This document shows positions 28,146 through 38,684 of a DNA stretch of 64,000 bases, piece after piece (position 1 is the first letter of the stretch; every line of letters begins with the position of its first letter). The notes under the pieces are model-generated. The model saw only the letters and a program-made list of their open reading frames with translations, had not been told where the DNA came from and did not search any database. The stretch lies in assembly GCA_963711065.1 (NCBI GenBank), contig CAVQCO010000006.1, forward strand, positions 372,001 through 436,000, given 5' to 3'. Position numbers and translations under genes: made by a program. This stretch comes from Bog-473 sp963711065 (lineage in GTDB: Bacteria > Actinomycetota > Acidimicrobiia > Acidimicrobiales > RAAP-2).

Positions 28146-28155
28146 TGAGTTCCTA
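28146..28155 (+). repeat. IS110 terminal direct repeat, upstream end
   Basis: TGAGTTCCTA, identical to 26416-26425, marks the other end of the element. The bases outside the two copies differ (CCGGGGG versus CCGCCGG), as expected for host flanks. Confidence 0.75.
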
Positions 28156-28238
28156 CCGCCGGGCTGGGGTGCATTCGGCCTGACTGCGCCGCCCCTTCCC
28201 AACTACGCTGGCGAGCTTCGCCAGGAGGAGAGGGAAAC

Positions 28239-28610
28239 ATGGATGTTGGAGCTGTTGTGACCGCCTACGGCTCTGCCTGGAACGAGCCTGACGAGGCCGC
28301 CCGGCGCCAGTTGCTGGAGTCGGCCTGGGCTGACCATGGCACCTACTGCGACCCAACGGCCAACGTTGAAGGCAGAGAGGCGCTCGTCGCCCACATCGGC
28401 GCCTTTCAGGTCGCCATGCCCGGCCACACGATCGACTTGGTCACGGCTGCCGACGAGCACGACGGCCACGTGCGTTTCGGATGGGTCATGCACGGCCCTG
28501 ACGGTTCGGCGGTACTCGAAGGTATGGACTACGGACACCTGGCAGAAGAAGGGCGGATTCAGCAAATAGTCGGCTTCTTCGGACCTTTCCCGACCCTGGA
28601 CCCATCATGA
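28239..28610 (+). CDS. SnoaL-like / NTF2-fold protein
   Basis: Cone-shaped NTF2-like protein of 123 residues: VTAYGSAWNEPDEAARRQLL, the ADHGTYCDPTANVEGREAL strand-helix unit, PGHTIDLVTAADEHDGHVRFGW and MDYGHLAEEGRIQQIVGFFG. SnoaL relatives include polyketide cyclases, hydroxylases and ketosteroid isomerase-like enzymes. ATG 28239 has GGAGGAGAGGG upstream. Its stop overlaps the monooxygenase start (ATGA), so the two probably act on one small hydrophobic substrate. Confidence 0.88.
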   Translation: MDVGAVVTAYGSAWNEPDEAARRQLLESAWADHGTYCDPTANVEGREALVAHIGAFQVAMPGHTIDLVTAADEHDGHVRFGWVMHGPDGSAVLEGMDYGHLAEEGRIQQIVGFFGPFPTLDPS

Positions 28611-29848
28611 ATACGGAACCGCCAGCAGTCACGATCATCGGATCCGGCATCGGCGGCAGTGCGCTTGCTGCCGCGCTGGCGACCGCTGGGGTCCCGGTTC
28701 TCGTCCTCGAGCGGACGGAGCAGTTCGTCGACCACGTGCGGGGCGAGTACATGCACCCTTGGGGGGTCGCTGAAGCCATGCAGCTCGGGCTGTACGACGA
28801 CCTCATCAAGGCCGGGGGCAACGTCATCTCACGTTTCGTTGGCTACGACGAGGCCTATTCGCCGGCGGAGGCTGAGGTCAGCGCCCTGCCTCTCACAGAC
28901 CTCGTGCCCGGTGTCCCAGGTGCCCTAGGCATCGGACACCCCGTGGCCAGCCAAGCCCTCTTCGACGCCGCCGTGCGGGCGGGCGCGCATGCTCTCCGCG
29001 GCGTAGAGCAGGTCAAGGTGACGCCTGGCGACAGTCCCGAGGTCCGCTACGTATACAGCGGCAGCGAACACGAGGTCCGACCTCGCCTCGTCGTCGCCGC
29101 CGATGGACGCGAATCCTCGACTCGGCGCCAGCTCGGCATCGTGCTCGAGAAGACAGACCCCCGCATCTTCCTCGCGGGCATGCTCGTCGACGGCGTCCGC
29201 GACTGGCCGAGCACCGACTCGGTCATCGGCACGTCCGGCGATACGATCCTTTACGCATTCCCCCAAGGTGAGGACAGGGCGCGGCTCTACATCGGTTACT
29301 CGATCGAGGACAAGACCCGCTTGGCAGGCGCCGACAAGGCGAAGACTCTTCTGGAGGCGTTCCGCGTGGACGCGATCCCCGATTGCGGGCGTTTCGTCGA
29401 TGCCAACCCGACCGGACCGTGCGCTGCCTATCCTATGTTCGATTCCTGGTCCGATGCCGTCGTTGGCGATGGCGTCGTGTTCGCCGGTGACGCCGCCGGC
29501 TTCAGCGACCCCACCATTGGAGAGGGCTTGTCTGTCGCCCTGCGCGACGCACGCATGATTCGCGACGTTCTCCTCGGTGGTGAAGACTGGTCGAAGGAGG
29601 CCTTCACGCCGTACTTGGAAGAGCGGGCAGAGCGGATGCGGCGGCTGCGTTTCGCCGTGCAGGTCTTTACCGACGCCCACATCCCGCTCGGGCCCGACGG
29701 AGTGTCCGAACGGCGGCGTCGCTCGGACCTGATGACGCAAGACCCGGATCTCTTCATGCTGGTGGCCGCCATGACATGCGGGCCGGAGCTGGCGCCTGAG
29801 TCCTGCTTTGCGGACGAGATCAGGGAGAGGCTGCTCACCCCGGTTTAG
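28607..29848 (+). CDS. FAD-dependent monooxygenase (PHBH-fold)
   Basis: Flavoprotein of 413 residues with the dinucleotide loop TIIGSGIGGSALAAALATAG (residues ~9-28), VLVLER at the second strand, an NAD(P)H/FAD dual motif VVAADGRESSTRRQLG, and the flavin-ribityl motif VFAGDAAGFSDPTIGEGLSVAL (~300). This is the aromatic-hydroxylase/geranylgeranyl-reductase group; the substrate is unknown. It is coupled to the SnoaL-like gene, a pairing seen in polyketide tailoring and catabolic modules. Codon use is less GC3-biased than in core genes here, in keeping with island origin. Confidence 0.9.
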   Translation: MNTEPPAVTIIGSGIGGSALAAALATAGVPVLVLERTEQFVDHVRGEYMHPWGVAEAMQLGLYDDLIKAGGNVISRFVGYDEAYSPAEAEVSALPLTDLVPGVPGALGIGHPVASQALFDAAVRAGAHALRGVEQVKVTPGDSPEVRYVYSGSEHEVRPRLVVAADGRESSTRRQLGIVLEKTDPRIFLAGMLVDGVRDWPSTDSVIGTSGDTILYAFPQGEDRARLYIGYSIEDKTRLAGADKAKTLLEAFRVDAIPDCGRFVDANPTGPCAAYPMFDSWSDAVVGDGVVFAGDAAGFSDPTIGEGLSVALRDARMIRDVLLGGEDWSKEAFTPYLEERAERMRRLRFAVQVFTDAHIPLGPDGVSERRRRSDLMTQDPDLFMLVAAMTCGPELAPESCFADEIRERLLTPV

Positions 29849-30127
29849 ACTTCCTCCCCGTCTGACGAGAGGGTGCCCCCACGCCGGAATAGGGCGCTAC
29901 AAGGCGGCATCCTCCCCGGTTCCGTCTTCGGCGTAGACATCGAGGACGAGGGAGAGGCGGCGCTCGGCAAGTACAACCCTGAACACCTACAGGCACCCAG
30001 AAGAGCCATGTCGAGTACGCCCAAGGAACCCGAAGCGCCGCCGAGGGCCTGGTCCGTGAGACGCTCGACGGGACTCCTGCGGACTTCCGGCAGTCAGTAG
30101 TCCCCTGACCTGGGACTACGCCCCGTC

Positions 30128-31213
<1,086 letters not shown>

Positions 31214-31224
31214 GGTGCGCCCGG

Positions 31225-32298
31225 CTACGCCGGCAGGAGGCCGGCGGCGGCCGCGGCCACCTTGAGGTCGGCCTCAGGGCGGGCGCCGGTGTGGGAGATG
31301 ACCTCCGCCGCGCACAGGCCGCCGAGCGTGGTGCTCTCGAGCGGGCCCAGGCCGTGGGTGAGCCCGAAGAGGAAGCCGGCGGCGAAGAGGTCGCCCGCCC
31401 CCGTCGTGTCCACGACGCGGTCGACCGGCGGGGCGGGGACCGCCTCGGGACCGTGGGCGGTGAGCACGACCGCACCCAGCGCGCCGCGCGTCATGACGAC
31501 CAGCAGGCCGGTCTCCTCTGCGGCCGCGAGCGCGCCCTCGTGCGAGCCGGCCCCGAAGAGCATCGTGATCTCCTCCTCGTTGCCCAAGAGGACGTCGACG
31601 TCGTCGATCAGCAGGTCAAGGAACTCGCGCTGGTGCCGTCCGACACAGAACGGGTCGGAGAGGGACAGCGCCACCGAGCCCTCCGACGCGTGCGCGGTGG
31701 CCGCGGCGTGGCGCATGGCCTCCTTCGCCGCGGGGACGTCCCACAGGTACCCCTCGAGCAACACCACGGAGGCCCGGGTCACGAAGGAGGTCGGGACGCC
31801 CTCGGGCGACAGCGTGGAGGCCGCCCCCAGGTACGTCCCCATGGTCCGGTCGGCATCTTCGGTGATGAGGACGATGCAGCGGCCGGTGCCGAGCCCGTCG
31901 CCGGCGGCCGACTCGCTGTAGTGCGGTTCGAACTCCACGCCGGCCGCCCGCAGGTTCTCGGTGTAGGTGCGGCCGATCTCGTCGTCGGCCAGGGCGCCCA
32001 CGAATCCCGCCCGGCCGCCGAGCTCGGCGATCCCCGCCGCCGTGTTGGCGACTGAGCCGCCCGAGACGTAGCGGGGCGACCCCATGAACTCCTGCACGGC
32101 GTTGGCCGTCACCAGGTCGATCAGCGTCATCGAGCCCTTCTCCAGGCCGACCCGGTCGAGCTGCTCGTCGCTCGCCATCTCGATCACGTCGAGCAGGGGG
32201 GACCCGATGGCCACGACGTCGAGATCGTGCCCGGAACCCTCCTGCGCCCCAGGGGGTGGGCCGGCGTCGTCGGGCGTGGGTGCATCGTGGGCAGGCAC
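31225..32298 (-). CDS. PfkB-family sugar/nucleoside kinase (adenosine kinase-like)
   Basis: Ribokinase-fold kinase of 357 residues. Motif 1 is YVSGGSVANTAAGIAELGG (residues ~75-93) and motif 2 with the catalytic Asp is VDTTGAGDLFAAGFLFGL (~285-302). EEITMLFG and ALSLSDPFCVGRHQREFL resemble the adenosine kinase/inosine-guanosine kinase branch. It probably phosphorylates a nucleoside or sugar. GTG 32298 is 8 nt after TAGTTT, a leaderless start. The first ~25 residues are a disordered Pro/Gly leader. It forms an operon with ychF and diverges from the aminopeptidase gene. Confidence 0.9.
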   Translation of the reverse strand: MPAHDAPTPDDAGPPPGAQEGSGHDLDVVAIGSPLLDVIEMASDEQLDRVGLEKGSMTLIDLVTANAVQEFMGSPRYVSGGSVANTAAGIAELGGRAGFVGALADDEIGRTYTENLRAAGVEFEPHYSESAAGDGLGTGRCIVLITEDADRTMGTYLGAASTLSPEGVPTSFVTRASVVLLEGYLWDVPAAKEAMRHAAATAHASEGSVALSLSDPFCVGRHQREFLDLLIDDVDVLLGNEEEITMLFGAGSHEGALAAAEETGLLVVMTRGALGAVVLTAHGPEAVPAPPVDRVVDTTGAGDLFAAGFLFGLTHGLGPLESTTLGGLCAAEVISHTGARPEADLKVAAAAAGLLPA

Positions 32299-32341
32299 GG
32301 AGCGAGAAACTACTCGCAGCGCCGCGGGTAGCCTTCACCGG

Positions 32342-34950
32342 ATGCCACCAGCTCTCACGCCGAACGACGCGCCCAGCTCGGAGGCGTTCCGCCTGCCACG
32401 GACGGTCGAGCCGGTGGCCTACCGGATGGAGATCGAGCCGAACGTGGCGTCCGCGACCTTCTCGGGGACGGTCGCCATCGACGCGGTGGTGCACGAGGCG
32501 GTCACGGAGATCGTGCTCAACGCCGCCGAGCTCGCCGTGAGCGACGTCGAGGTCCTGCTGGCCGACGGGAGCGTCGTCGCCTGCAGCGTCACCTTCGACG
32601 ACGAGCTCGAGCAGGTCGTCTTCGGGCCCTCCCGAGAGCTCCCCCCGGACCGTGCACCGTCAGCTGCCGCTTCACGGGCGCCCTCAACGACAAGCTGCGG
32701 GGGTTCTACCGCTCGACCTACATCGCTCAGGACGGCGAGACCCAGACCATCGCCACGACCCAGTTCGAGTCGGTCGACGCCCGGCGCTGCTTCCCCTGTT
32801 TCGACGAGCCGGACCGCAAGGCGGTCTTCGAGATCGCGCTGATCGTCGACCCGGACGTGGACGCGATCTCCAACTCCCCCGTCGTCGGTGTCGACCCGGT
32901 CGGCGCGAAGCGACGCATCCGGTTCTCCCCCACCATGAAGATGTCGACCTACCTGGTCGCCTTCGTCGTGGGGAAGCTCGAGGCCACCGAGACGGTCGAC
33001 GTCGACGGGGTGCCGCTGCGGGTCGTGGCCACGCCCGGCAAGCGGCACCTCGGGCAATTCGCCCTGGAGGTGGGCGCGTTCGCTTTGCGCTTCTTCACCG
33101 AGTACTTCAACGTCCCCTACCCGGGCGAGAAGGTGGACCTCGTCGCCATCCCCGACTTCGCCGCCGGCGCAATGGAGAACCTCGGCTGCATCACCTTCCG
33201 CGACACGGCGCTCCTGGTCGACGCCGACGCCGCGGCCCGGGCCGAGCTCGAGCGCGTGGCCGACGTGATCGCGCACGAGCTCGCGCACATGTGGTTCGGT
33301 GACCTCGTGACGATGGGCTGGTGGGAGGGCATCTGGCTCAACGAGGCGTTCGCCACGTTCATGGAGATGTTGTGCGTCGACGCCTTCCGACCGTCGTGGG
33401 ACCGCTGGGTCGGCTTCGCCCCCTCACGCGAGGCTGCCCTGGCCGTCGACGCCGTGCACTCGACCCGTCCGATCGAGTACCCCGTCGGGCCCCCCAAGGA
33501 GGCGGAGGGGATGTTCGACCTCCTGACCTACGAGAAGGGCTGCGGAGTGCTGCGCATGCTCGAGCAGTACATCGGTGCGGACGTCTTCCGCGACGGGGTG
33601 CGCACCTACCTCAAGGCGCACGCCTACGGCAACACGGTGACCACCGACCTGTGGGACGCACTGGAGGACGCCAGCGGTGCCCCGGTGCGCGACGTGATGA
33701 ACACGTTCATCCTCCAAGGAGGGCACCCGCTCGTCTCGCTCCACGGTGCCACCGTGACCCAGCAGCCGTTCTCGTTCGGCCCGCCCCCGCCGGGCACCAC
33801 GTCGTCCATCGGGACGGAGTGGCAGGTGCCCGTCGCCGTGCGCGCTCTGCCCGCGGGGGACCGGTCCGGCGCGCCGACGCGGCACTTCGTCCTCGGTCCC
33901 GAGCCGGCGACCGTCGAGGAGGCGGCACGCGGGCTGGCCGTGCTCAACGCCGGCGGCTGGGGCGTGTACCGCGTGGGCTACGAGACCGAGCACCGGCTCG
34001 CGCTGGCGGAGCACCTGGACGAGCTCACCCCGCTCGAGCGGGCCAACCTTCTGGCCGACACCTGGGCGACGACCCTGGCCGGGCACACGGCGCTGGGGGA
34101 ATTCCTGGTCCTGGCCTCGCGCCTGGGGCTCGAGCCGGACCCGGCGCCGTGGGCACCCGTCGGCGCGGCTCTGGTGCTGACCAACCGCATCGCGCCGCCC
34201 GAGTGCATCGACGCCCTGCACGCTGCGGTGGCGGCACTCGCCGGCCCGATACACCGCCACCTCGGCTTCGACGCGCGCCCGGGCGAGAGCGACCGCACGC
34301 CCTCGCTGCGCGCGCTGGCGATCAGCCTCTTGGGCACCGTCGGGGCCGACGCGGAAGTGCGCGCCGAGGCGGCACGGCGCTTCGACGCCTCCCCCGTCGG
34401 CGGCGGCTCGGGAGCCCCGATCCCGGCCGACATCGAGTCGGCCGTCCTGGCCGTGGTCGCCCAGCTGGTGCGCCCCGGGGACTACGACGCCCTCTTGGAG
34501 CGCTACGGGTCCGCCTCGACCCCGCAGGAGGAGATGCGCTCGCTCGGCGCCCTCGCCGGATTCGCCGACGTCGACCTCTGCCTGCGCACGTTCGACCTGG
34601 CCCTGACCGAGGTGCGCAGCCAGAACGGGTTCAGCGTGATCGGCGCACTGCTGGCCAATCGAGTGGGCAACCAGGCCGTGTGGGAGCGCGTGACCGAGAA
34701 CTGGGACACCATCCTCGACCGCTTCCCCAAGAACGCACCGCCCCGCATCCTCGAGTCGCTGCCGGCGCTGTGCGCGGACGCCGACTTCGCCGACCGCGCC
34801 GTCGCGTTCCTCCAGGCCCACCCGCTCGAGTCGGGGCCGCGTCGCGTGGCGCAGTCGGTCGAGCGCTTGCGGGTCAACGTCGCCTTCGCCGCCCGCGAAC
34901 GGCCCGGGCTGGCCGACTCGTTGCGAGTCGCCGGCGCACCCGCCGTTTGA
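32342..34950 (+). CDS. pepN: M1-family aminopeptidase N, with a single-base frameshift
   Basis: Zinc aminopeptidase of ~870 residues that removes N-terminal amino acids from peptides. The exopeptidase motif is FAAGAMENLGCITFRD, the zinc site is VIAHELAHMWFGD plus WLNEAFATFME, and a C-terminal ERAP1-like helical domain is present. ATG 32342 is 7 nt after TAGCCT (leaderless). The first ~100 codons (through FGPSREL) are in one frame and the rest (from GPCTVSCRFTGALNDKLRGFY) in another. The break is at the C6 run 32641-32646; one extra C would restore a continuous protein. All catalytic residues lie downstream of the break. If real, the mutation inactivates the gene. Confidence 0.88.
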
Positions 34951-35639
34951 TGCCCGGAGCGCCGGGCGGCGGCCGCGGTCCCGGACGAGTCGACGCACTG
35001 TTCGCGCTGGCACAGGGCACCCGGGGCTTCATGCCCGACGACGAGGGGCGGGCGCTGTTCGACGCGGCACTGCGGGCAGGGCGCTCGGAGGTCCCCGGCG
35101 CGACGCCGCCCACCTTCGTCGAGATCGGTGCCTGGTGCGGCAAGTCCACCGTGTACCTCGGCGCCGCCGCCGAGGCGACGGGCGCGGTGCTGCTGTCGGT
35201 CGACCATCATCGGGGGTCCGAGGAGAACCAGCCCGGGTGGGAGCACCACGAACCCGATCTCGTCGATCCCGACGAAGGACGAATCGACACCCTGCTGCAC
35301 TGGCGCCGCACCGTCTCGTCCGCCGGGCTCGAGTCCGCCGTCGTGGGCATCGTCGGCGACTCCCCCACGGTCGCGGTGCGCTGGGACCGGCCGCTGGCGT
35401 TCTGCTTCATCGATGGCGGGCACGGAGAAGAGCCTGCATGGGCCGACTTCCGCGGCTGGGCGCCCCACGTGGCCGTCGGGGGATGGCTGGCCATCCATGA
35501 CGTGTTCCCGGACCCCGCGGACGGCGGGCGGCCGCCGTACGAGCTCTATCGGGCTGCGCTCGACTCGGGGGAATTCGTGGACGACGGCGACTGCGGGAGC
35601 CTGCGGGTGCTGCGCCGGACGAGACCGCCGGCGACCTGA
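34950..35639 (+). CDS. Class I SAM-dependent methyltransferase (Methyltransf_24-like)
   Basis: Putative O-methyltransferase of 229 residues. The SAM motif is TFVEIGAWCGKSTVYLGAAA (near 50-70), the acidic strand is LLSVDHHRGSEEN, and motif II-like AFCFIDGGHGEEPAWADFRGW precedes GGWLAIHDVFPD. This pattern is shared with small-molecule O-methyltransferases and cephalosporin-hydroxylase-like proteins. ATG 34950 shares its A with the pepN stop (TGATG), so it is coupled to the aminopeptidase. The substrate is unknown. Confidence 0.85.
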   Translation: MPGAPGGGRGPGRVDALFALAQGTRGFMPDDEGRALFDAALRAGRSEVPGATPPTFVEIGAWCGKSTVYLGAAAEATGAVLLSVDHHRGSEENQPGWEHHEPDLVDPDEGRIDTLLHWRRTVSSAGLESAVVGIVGDSPTVAVRWDRPLAFCFIDGGHGEEPAWADFRGWAPHVAVGGWLAIHDVFPDPADGGRPPYELYRAALDSGEFVDDGDCGSLRVLRRTRPPAT

Positions 35640-35778
35640 CCCCGGCACGGGACGCGGCGCCTCCGACGCCGGCAACCTGCGACCGACTGCTACCTTCGTC
35701 CCTGTTGCGGCAGTCGTGGCGCACGCCGGTCGCCATGCCCGAACGTCGCCGGCGCCCGCGTGACGCCCACAGCCATCC

Positions 35779-37494
35779 ATGACGGACCTGACCTCCCCAG
35801 CACCATCGGCCACGGAGCCGGGTCTGCGTGGGGCAGCCGTGGCCGAATCCGCGCCCGCCACGGTGCGGCGGCTCGACCCCGTCACCACCACCACCGTCGT
35901 CGTCGCGGTGGTGGTGGGCGCGCTCGAGCGGCTGTGGGTGATGGTCCACACGCCGCTGTTCGCGGATACGGCCGTCGTGGGCCTGATGGGCCGTCAGATC
36001 GAGCACGGGCACGTGTTCACCTTCTACTGGAGCCAGGCGTACGGCGGCGTGGAGCCCTACGTCGTCGCGGCGGTCAACGACGTCGTGCCCGGTTCGTTCG
36101 GGCTCAATCTGACCTCCGCGGCGCTCTCGGGGCTTGCCGCGGTCATCGTGGGCCTGATCGTCACCGAGCTGTGTGCGGATCGCCGCGTCGGATGGCTCGC
36201 CGGGGCCATGGCGTGGGTGTGGCCCTACGCGACCCTGTGGAACTCCACCCGCGAGCTCGGTTTTCACTTCGTGTCGCTCTGCCTCGGTCTCCTCATGATC
36301 TGGCTCGCCATCCGCGTCGACCACGGGCACACGGGCGACGGGACGTTCTTGGCCCTCGGCCTGACCGCCGGCCTCGGGGTCTGGTCCTCCCCCGAGGTCG
36401 TGTACTTCGTGCTTCCGGCGGCCATCGTGCTCGTCGGCTCCCGACGACGGTGGTGCACCCTGCGTCGTCTCTCGCTTCTCGCCGCCGGCGTCCTCGTCGG
36501 CGCGCTCCCGTGGCTCTACACCAACGCCCGTTCGGGCTTTGCCTCGCTGTCGACGGGGGCCGCGCAGGTACAGGGCTCGGGGCACCGACTGAGCCTCTTC
36601 GTCCACCAGTACCTCCCCGTCGCCCTCAGCTTGAAGCACCTCTTCACCGGGTCGTGGGTCGGCGGCGCCGTTCTGGGCAAGCTGCTGCTCGTCGGTGCGG
36701 TCGTGGTGGTGGGCGGGGCGCTGGTCGGCTCGGTCTGGCTGTACCTCCGCACCGGGAGGGAACTCGGGCTGGTGGCGTGCAGTGTCGGGGTCGTCACCTT
36801 CCCCCTCCTGCTCGCGGTGAACTCGAAGGCGGAGTACTGGGTGGACGGCCGTTACGGCGTCGACCTCAGCTTCCTGATCGTGATCGTCGTGTTCGCCACG
36901 GCGGCGGTGTGGTCGCAGACCGCGCCTCGGGCCCTCCCCCGGGCCCGGCACTCGACCGCAGCGTCGGGATCCTCGAACCGCCTCCCGCACGTGCTGGCCG
37001 CGGCCGTCGTCGCCGGCGTGCTGCTCACGGTGGCCCAGTCCGGTGTCAACGCACAGTTCGCCAGCTCGACGGCATCGCTGCACAGCGGGTTCACGGCGTT
37101 GTTCTCGGGATGGCACGACCCCGACCGGGAGCTGGAGGCGTCGATCGCGGATATGCACGCCGCCCACATTCAAGACGCCTACGCGGACTATTGGACCGCC
37201 TACGACATCGACTACCTCGATCCGACGATCACGGCGAGCCCGTCGCGCCTCGACGTCACGCGGTCACAGTCGCTGCTCGACGCGGTCGAGCGCTCGCGGC
37301 AACCGGCCTGGCTGTTCTCCGCTCCGTCGCACCTCGCCGGCGCCGATCTCGCGTTCGGCGACCAACAGGGTCCGGGACCGTACACCGAGAGCTCGTTCCT
37401 GGCGATGCTCAGCAGTCGTGGCGTCGCGGCGCGGGTCGTCCATCTCGGGATCCTCGACGCGGTGATCCCGGACCGCAAGATCGCCATCCCCTAG
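35779..37494 (+). CDS. Multi-pass membrane protein, GT39-like (ArnT/PMT-type) glycosyltransferase
   Basis: Membrane protein of 571 residues with about ten hydrophobic helices. After the first helix, a loop carries LFADTAVVGLMGRQIEHG, the place where GT-C enzymes keep their catalytic acidic residues. YWSQAYGGVEPYVVA and WNSTRELGFHFVSLCLGLL follow. The C-terminal ~150 residues form a soluble extracytoplasmic domain (DPDRELEASIADMHAAHIQDAYADYW). It most likely uses a polyprenyl-phosphate sugar, but donor and acceptor are unknown. A TACCTT box near 35691 would give a ~75-nt leader. Confidence 0.75.
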   Translation: MTDLTSPAPSATEPGLRGAAVAESAPATVRRLDPVTTTTVVVAVVVGALERLWVMVHTPLFADTAVVGLMGRQIEHGHVFTFYWSQAYGGVEPYVVAAVNDVVPGSFGLNLTSAALSGLAAVIVGLIVTELCADRRVGWLAGAMAWVWPYATLWNSTRELGFHFVSLCLGLLMIWLAIRVDHGHTGDGTFLALGLTAGLGVWSSPEVVYFVLPAAIVLVGSRRRWCTLRRLSLLAAGVLVGALPWLYTNARSGFASLSTGAAQVQGSGHRLSLFVHQYLPVALSLKHLFTGSWVGGAVLGKLLLVGAVVVVGGALVGSVWLYLRTGRELGLVACSVGVVTFPLLLAVNSKAEYWVDGRYGVDLSFLIVIVVFATAAVWSQTAPRALPRARHSTAASGSSNRLPHVLAAAVVAGVLLTVAQSGVNAQFASSTASLHSGFTALFSGWHDPDRELEASIADMHAAHIQDAYADYWTAYDIDYLDPTITASPSRLDVTRSQSLLDAVERSRQPAWLFSAPSHLAGADLAFGDQQGPGPYTESSFLAMLSSRGVAARVVHLGILDAVIPDRKIAIP

Positions 37495-37550
37495 CGGCGT
37501 CCGGATGGCCCGGCCGACCCCCGATGCCTGGGCCGGAGCGGACCACCGGC

Positions 37551-38684
37551 TCAGCCTCGGGCGAGGCCCCGCTGGAGGTCGGTCGCGGTGCACCCCTCCG
37601 TGGCGTCGCCGCAGTGCGGCTCGGCCAGGTCGAGCGGAGCCGGCAGGCACTCGCCGCGGAACAGCCCGGCGGCCGGCGTCGTGGCCGACAGCGCGTCGGC
37701 GGCGAGCACCATGGCGGCGTAGGTGTAGGTGGTCCTCTCGTGCTTGGGGAACGTCTCCTGCTCGGGGTAGACCATCCCCGTCCAGTAGGACCCGTCGCGC
37801 AGGCGCAGGTTCTGGCCCGCCGTGAACAGGTCGAGGGCGTGCTCGTCCATGCCCAGCGCGTCGAGCGTCAGGACGCACTCCGCCGTCTCGGCCGCGGTCA
37901 CCCAGTCGCCCGTCGACACGCAGCGCACACCGAGTCCCTCCATGACGAAGGTCGACCACCCGTCGGCGACCCGTCGCCGCCCGGGCTCGCCCTCCAGCGC
38001 GCCGGACAGCATCGGGTAGTACCAGTCCATGGCGAACTCGACCTTGGGCGCGAACGCGCCCGGGTGGTGGGCCACCGCGTGGCCGAGCCGGCCGGCGGCG
38101 AGCTCCCAGTCGGGGCGGTCCTTGGCCAGGCACTCGGCGACCGCCACGGCGCAGCGCAGCGAGTGGTAGATGGAGGACGAGCCTGTGAGCAGGGCGTAGC
38201 CCTCGGGCCGCCCGGCGGAGTCGAGCGACCACAGCACCGAGCCGTCGGGCTGCTGCCAGCGCAGGATGAAGTCGATGCCCTTCTCAATCGTCGGCCACAG
38301 CTCGCCCAGGAACTCGACGTCGCCGGTGATCAGGTGGTGGTGCCAGGCGCCGGCCGCCAGATAGGCGCACACGTTCGTGTCGAGACGGGGGTCCTTGACG
38401 GCGTCGCCCTGGTAGTAGTTGAACCAGCTGCCGTCGGCGTGCTGGCGGCGGGCCAGCCACCGGTAGGCGTCCACGGCCTCGTCGACGAGACCGCACACGG
38501 TGAGCGCCATGGCGGCTTCGACATGGTTCCAGGGGTCGCAGTGCCCGCCCACGAACCACGGGATCATCCCGTCGGGTCGCTGCACCTCGGCGATGGCGTG
38601 CCCCGTGGCGAGGACGTCCGAGCTCGAGAGGATGCCGGGCACCTCGGGGAGCGTGACGGCGGAGCGGATCTCCTCGGTCGTCAC
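37551..38684 (-). CDS. Alpha/alpha-toroid protein (prenyltransferase/squalene-oxidase-repeat or glycosidase-like)
   Basis: Protein of 377 residues with repeated helix pairs typical of (alpha/alpha)6 toroids: IAEVQRPDGMIPWFVGGHCDPWNHVEAAMAL, WLARRQHADGSWFNYYQG, LRWQQPDGSVLWSLDSAG. The QxxDGSW repeats resemble squalene-cyclase/prenyltransferase repeats, while the overall shape also fits six-hairpin glycosidases. No DxDD or class-specific catalytic motif is obvious. It is soluble with no signal peptide. GTG 38684 overlaps the methyltransferase stop (GTGA), and the three-gene GT/MT/toroid unit is probably one pathway. Confidence 0.75.
   Translation of the reverse strand: MTTEEIRSAVTLPEVPGILSSSDVLATGHAIAEVQRPDGMIPWFVGGHCDPWNHVEAAMALTVCGLVDEAVDAYRWLARRQHADGSWFNYYQGDAVKDPRLDTNVCAYLAAGAWHHHLITGDVEFLGELWPTIEKGIDFILRWQQPDGSVLWSLDSAGRPEGYALLTGSSSIYHSLRCAVAVAECLAKDRPDWELAAGRLGHAVAHHPGAFAPKVEFAMDWYYPMLSGALEGEPGRRRVADGWSTFVMEGLGVRCVSTGDWVTAAETAECVLTLDALGMDEHALDLFTAGQNLRLRDGSYWTGMVYPEQETFPKHERTTYTYAAMVLAADALSATTPAAGLFRGECLPAPLDLAEPHCGDATEGCTATDLQRGLARG

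Larger units (their letters stand above)
26416..28155 (-). mobile_element. IS110-family insertion sequence, apparently complete
   Basis: The element is bounded by identical 10-bp repeats TGAGTTCCTA at 26416-26425 and 28146-28155. It contains one transposase gene on the minus strand, ~290 bp of non-coding DNA before it and only ~16 bp after it, the IS110 (not IS1111) layout. The downstream end carries TTGACT (minus strand, 26436-26431) and the upstream end TAGCGT (28143-28138). Joining the ends through one repeat places these 17 bp apart as a promoter. It lies between the serpin stop and a SnoaL-like gene and interrupts no recognised gene. The exact core bases within the repeats cannot be fixed by eye. 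Confidence 0.82.

Noticed and set aside
29849..30127. Open frame of 75 codons between the FAD monooxygenase and ychF
   Set aside because: No family, no ribosome-binding site and weak coding bias; the 279-bp gap appears non-coding.
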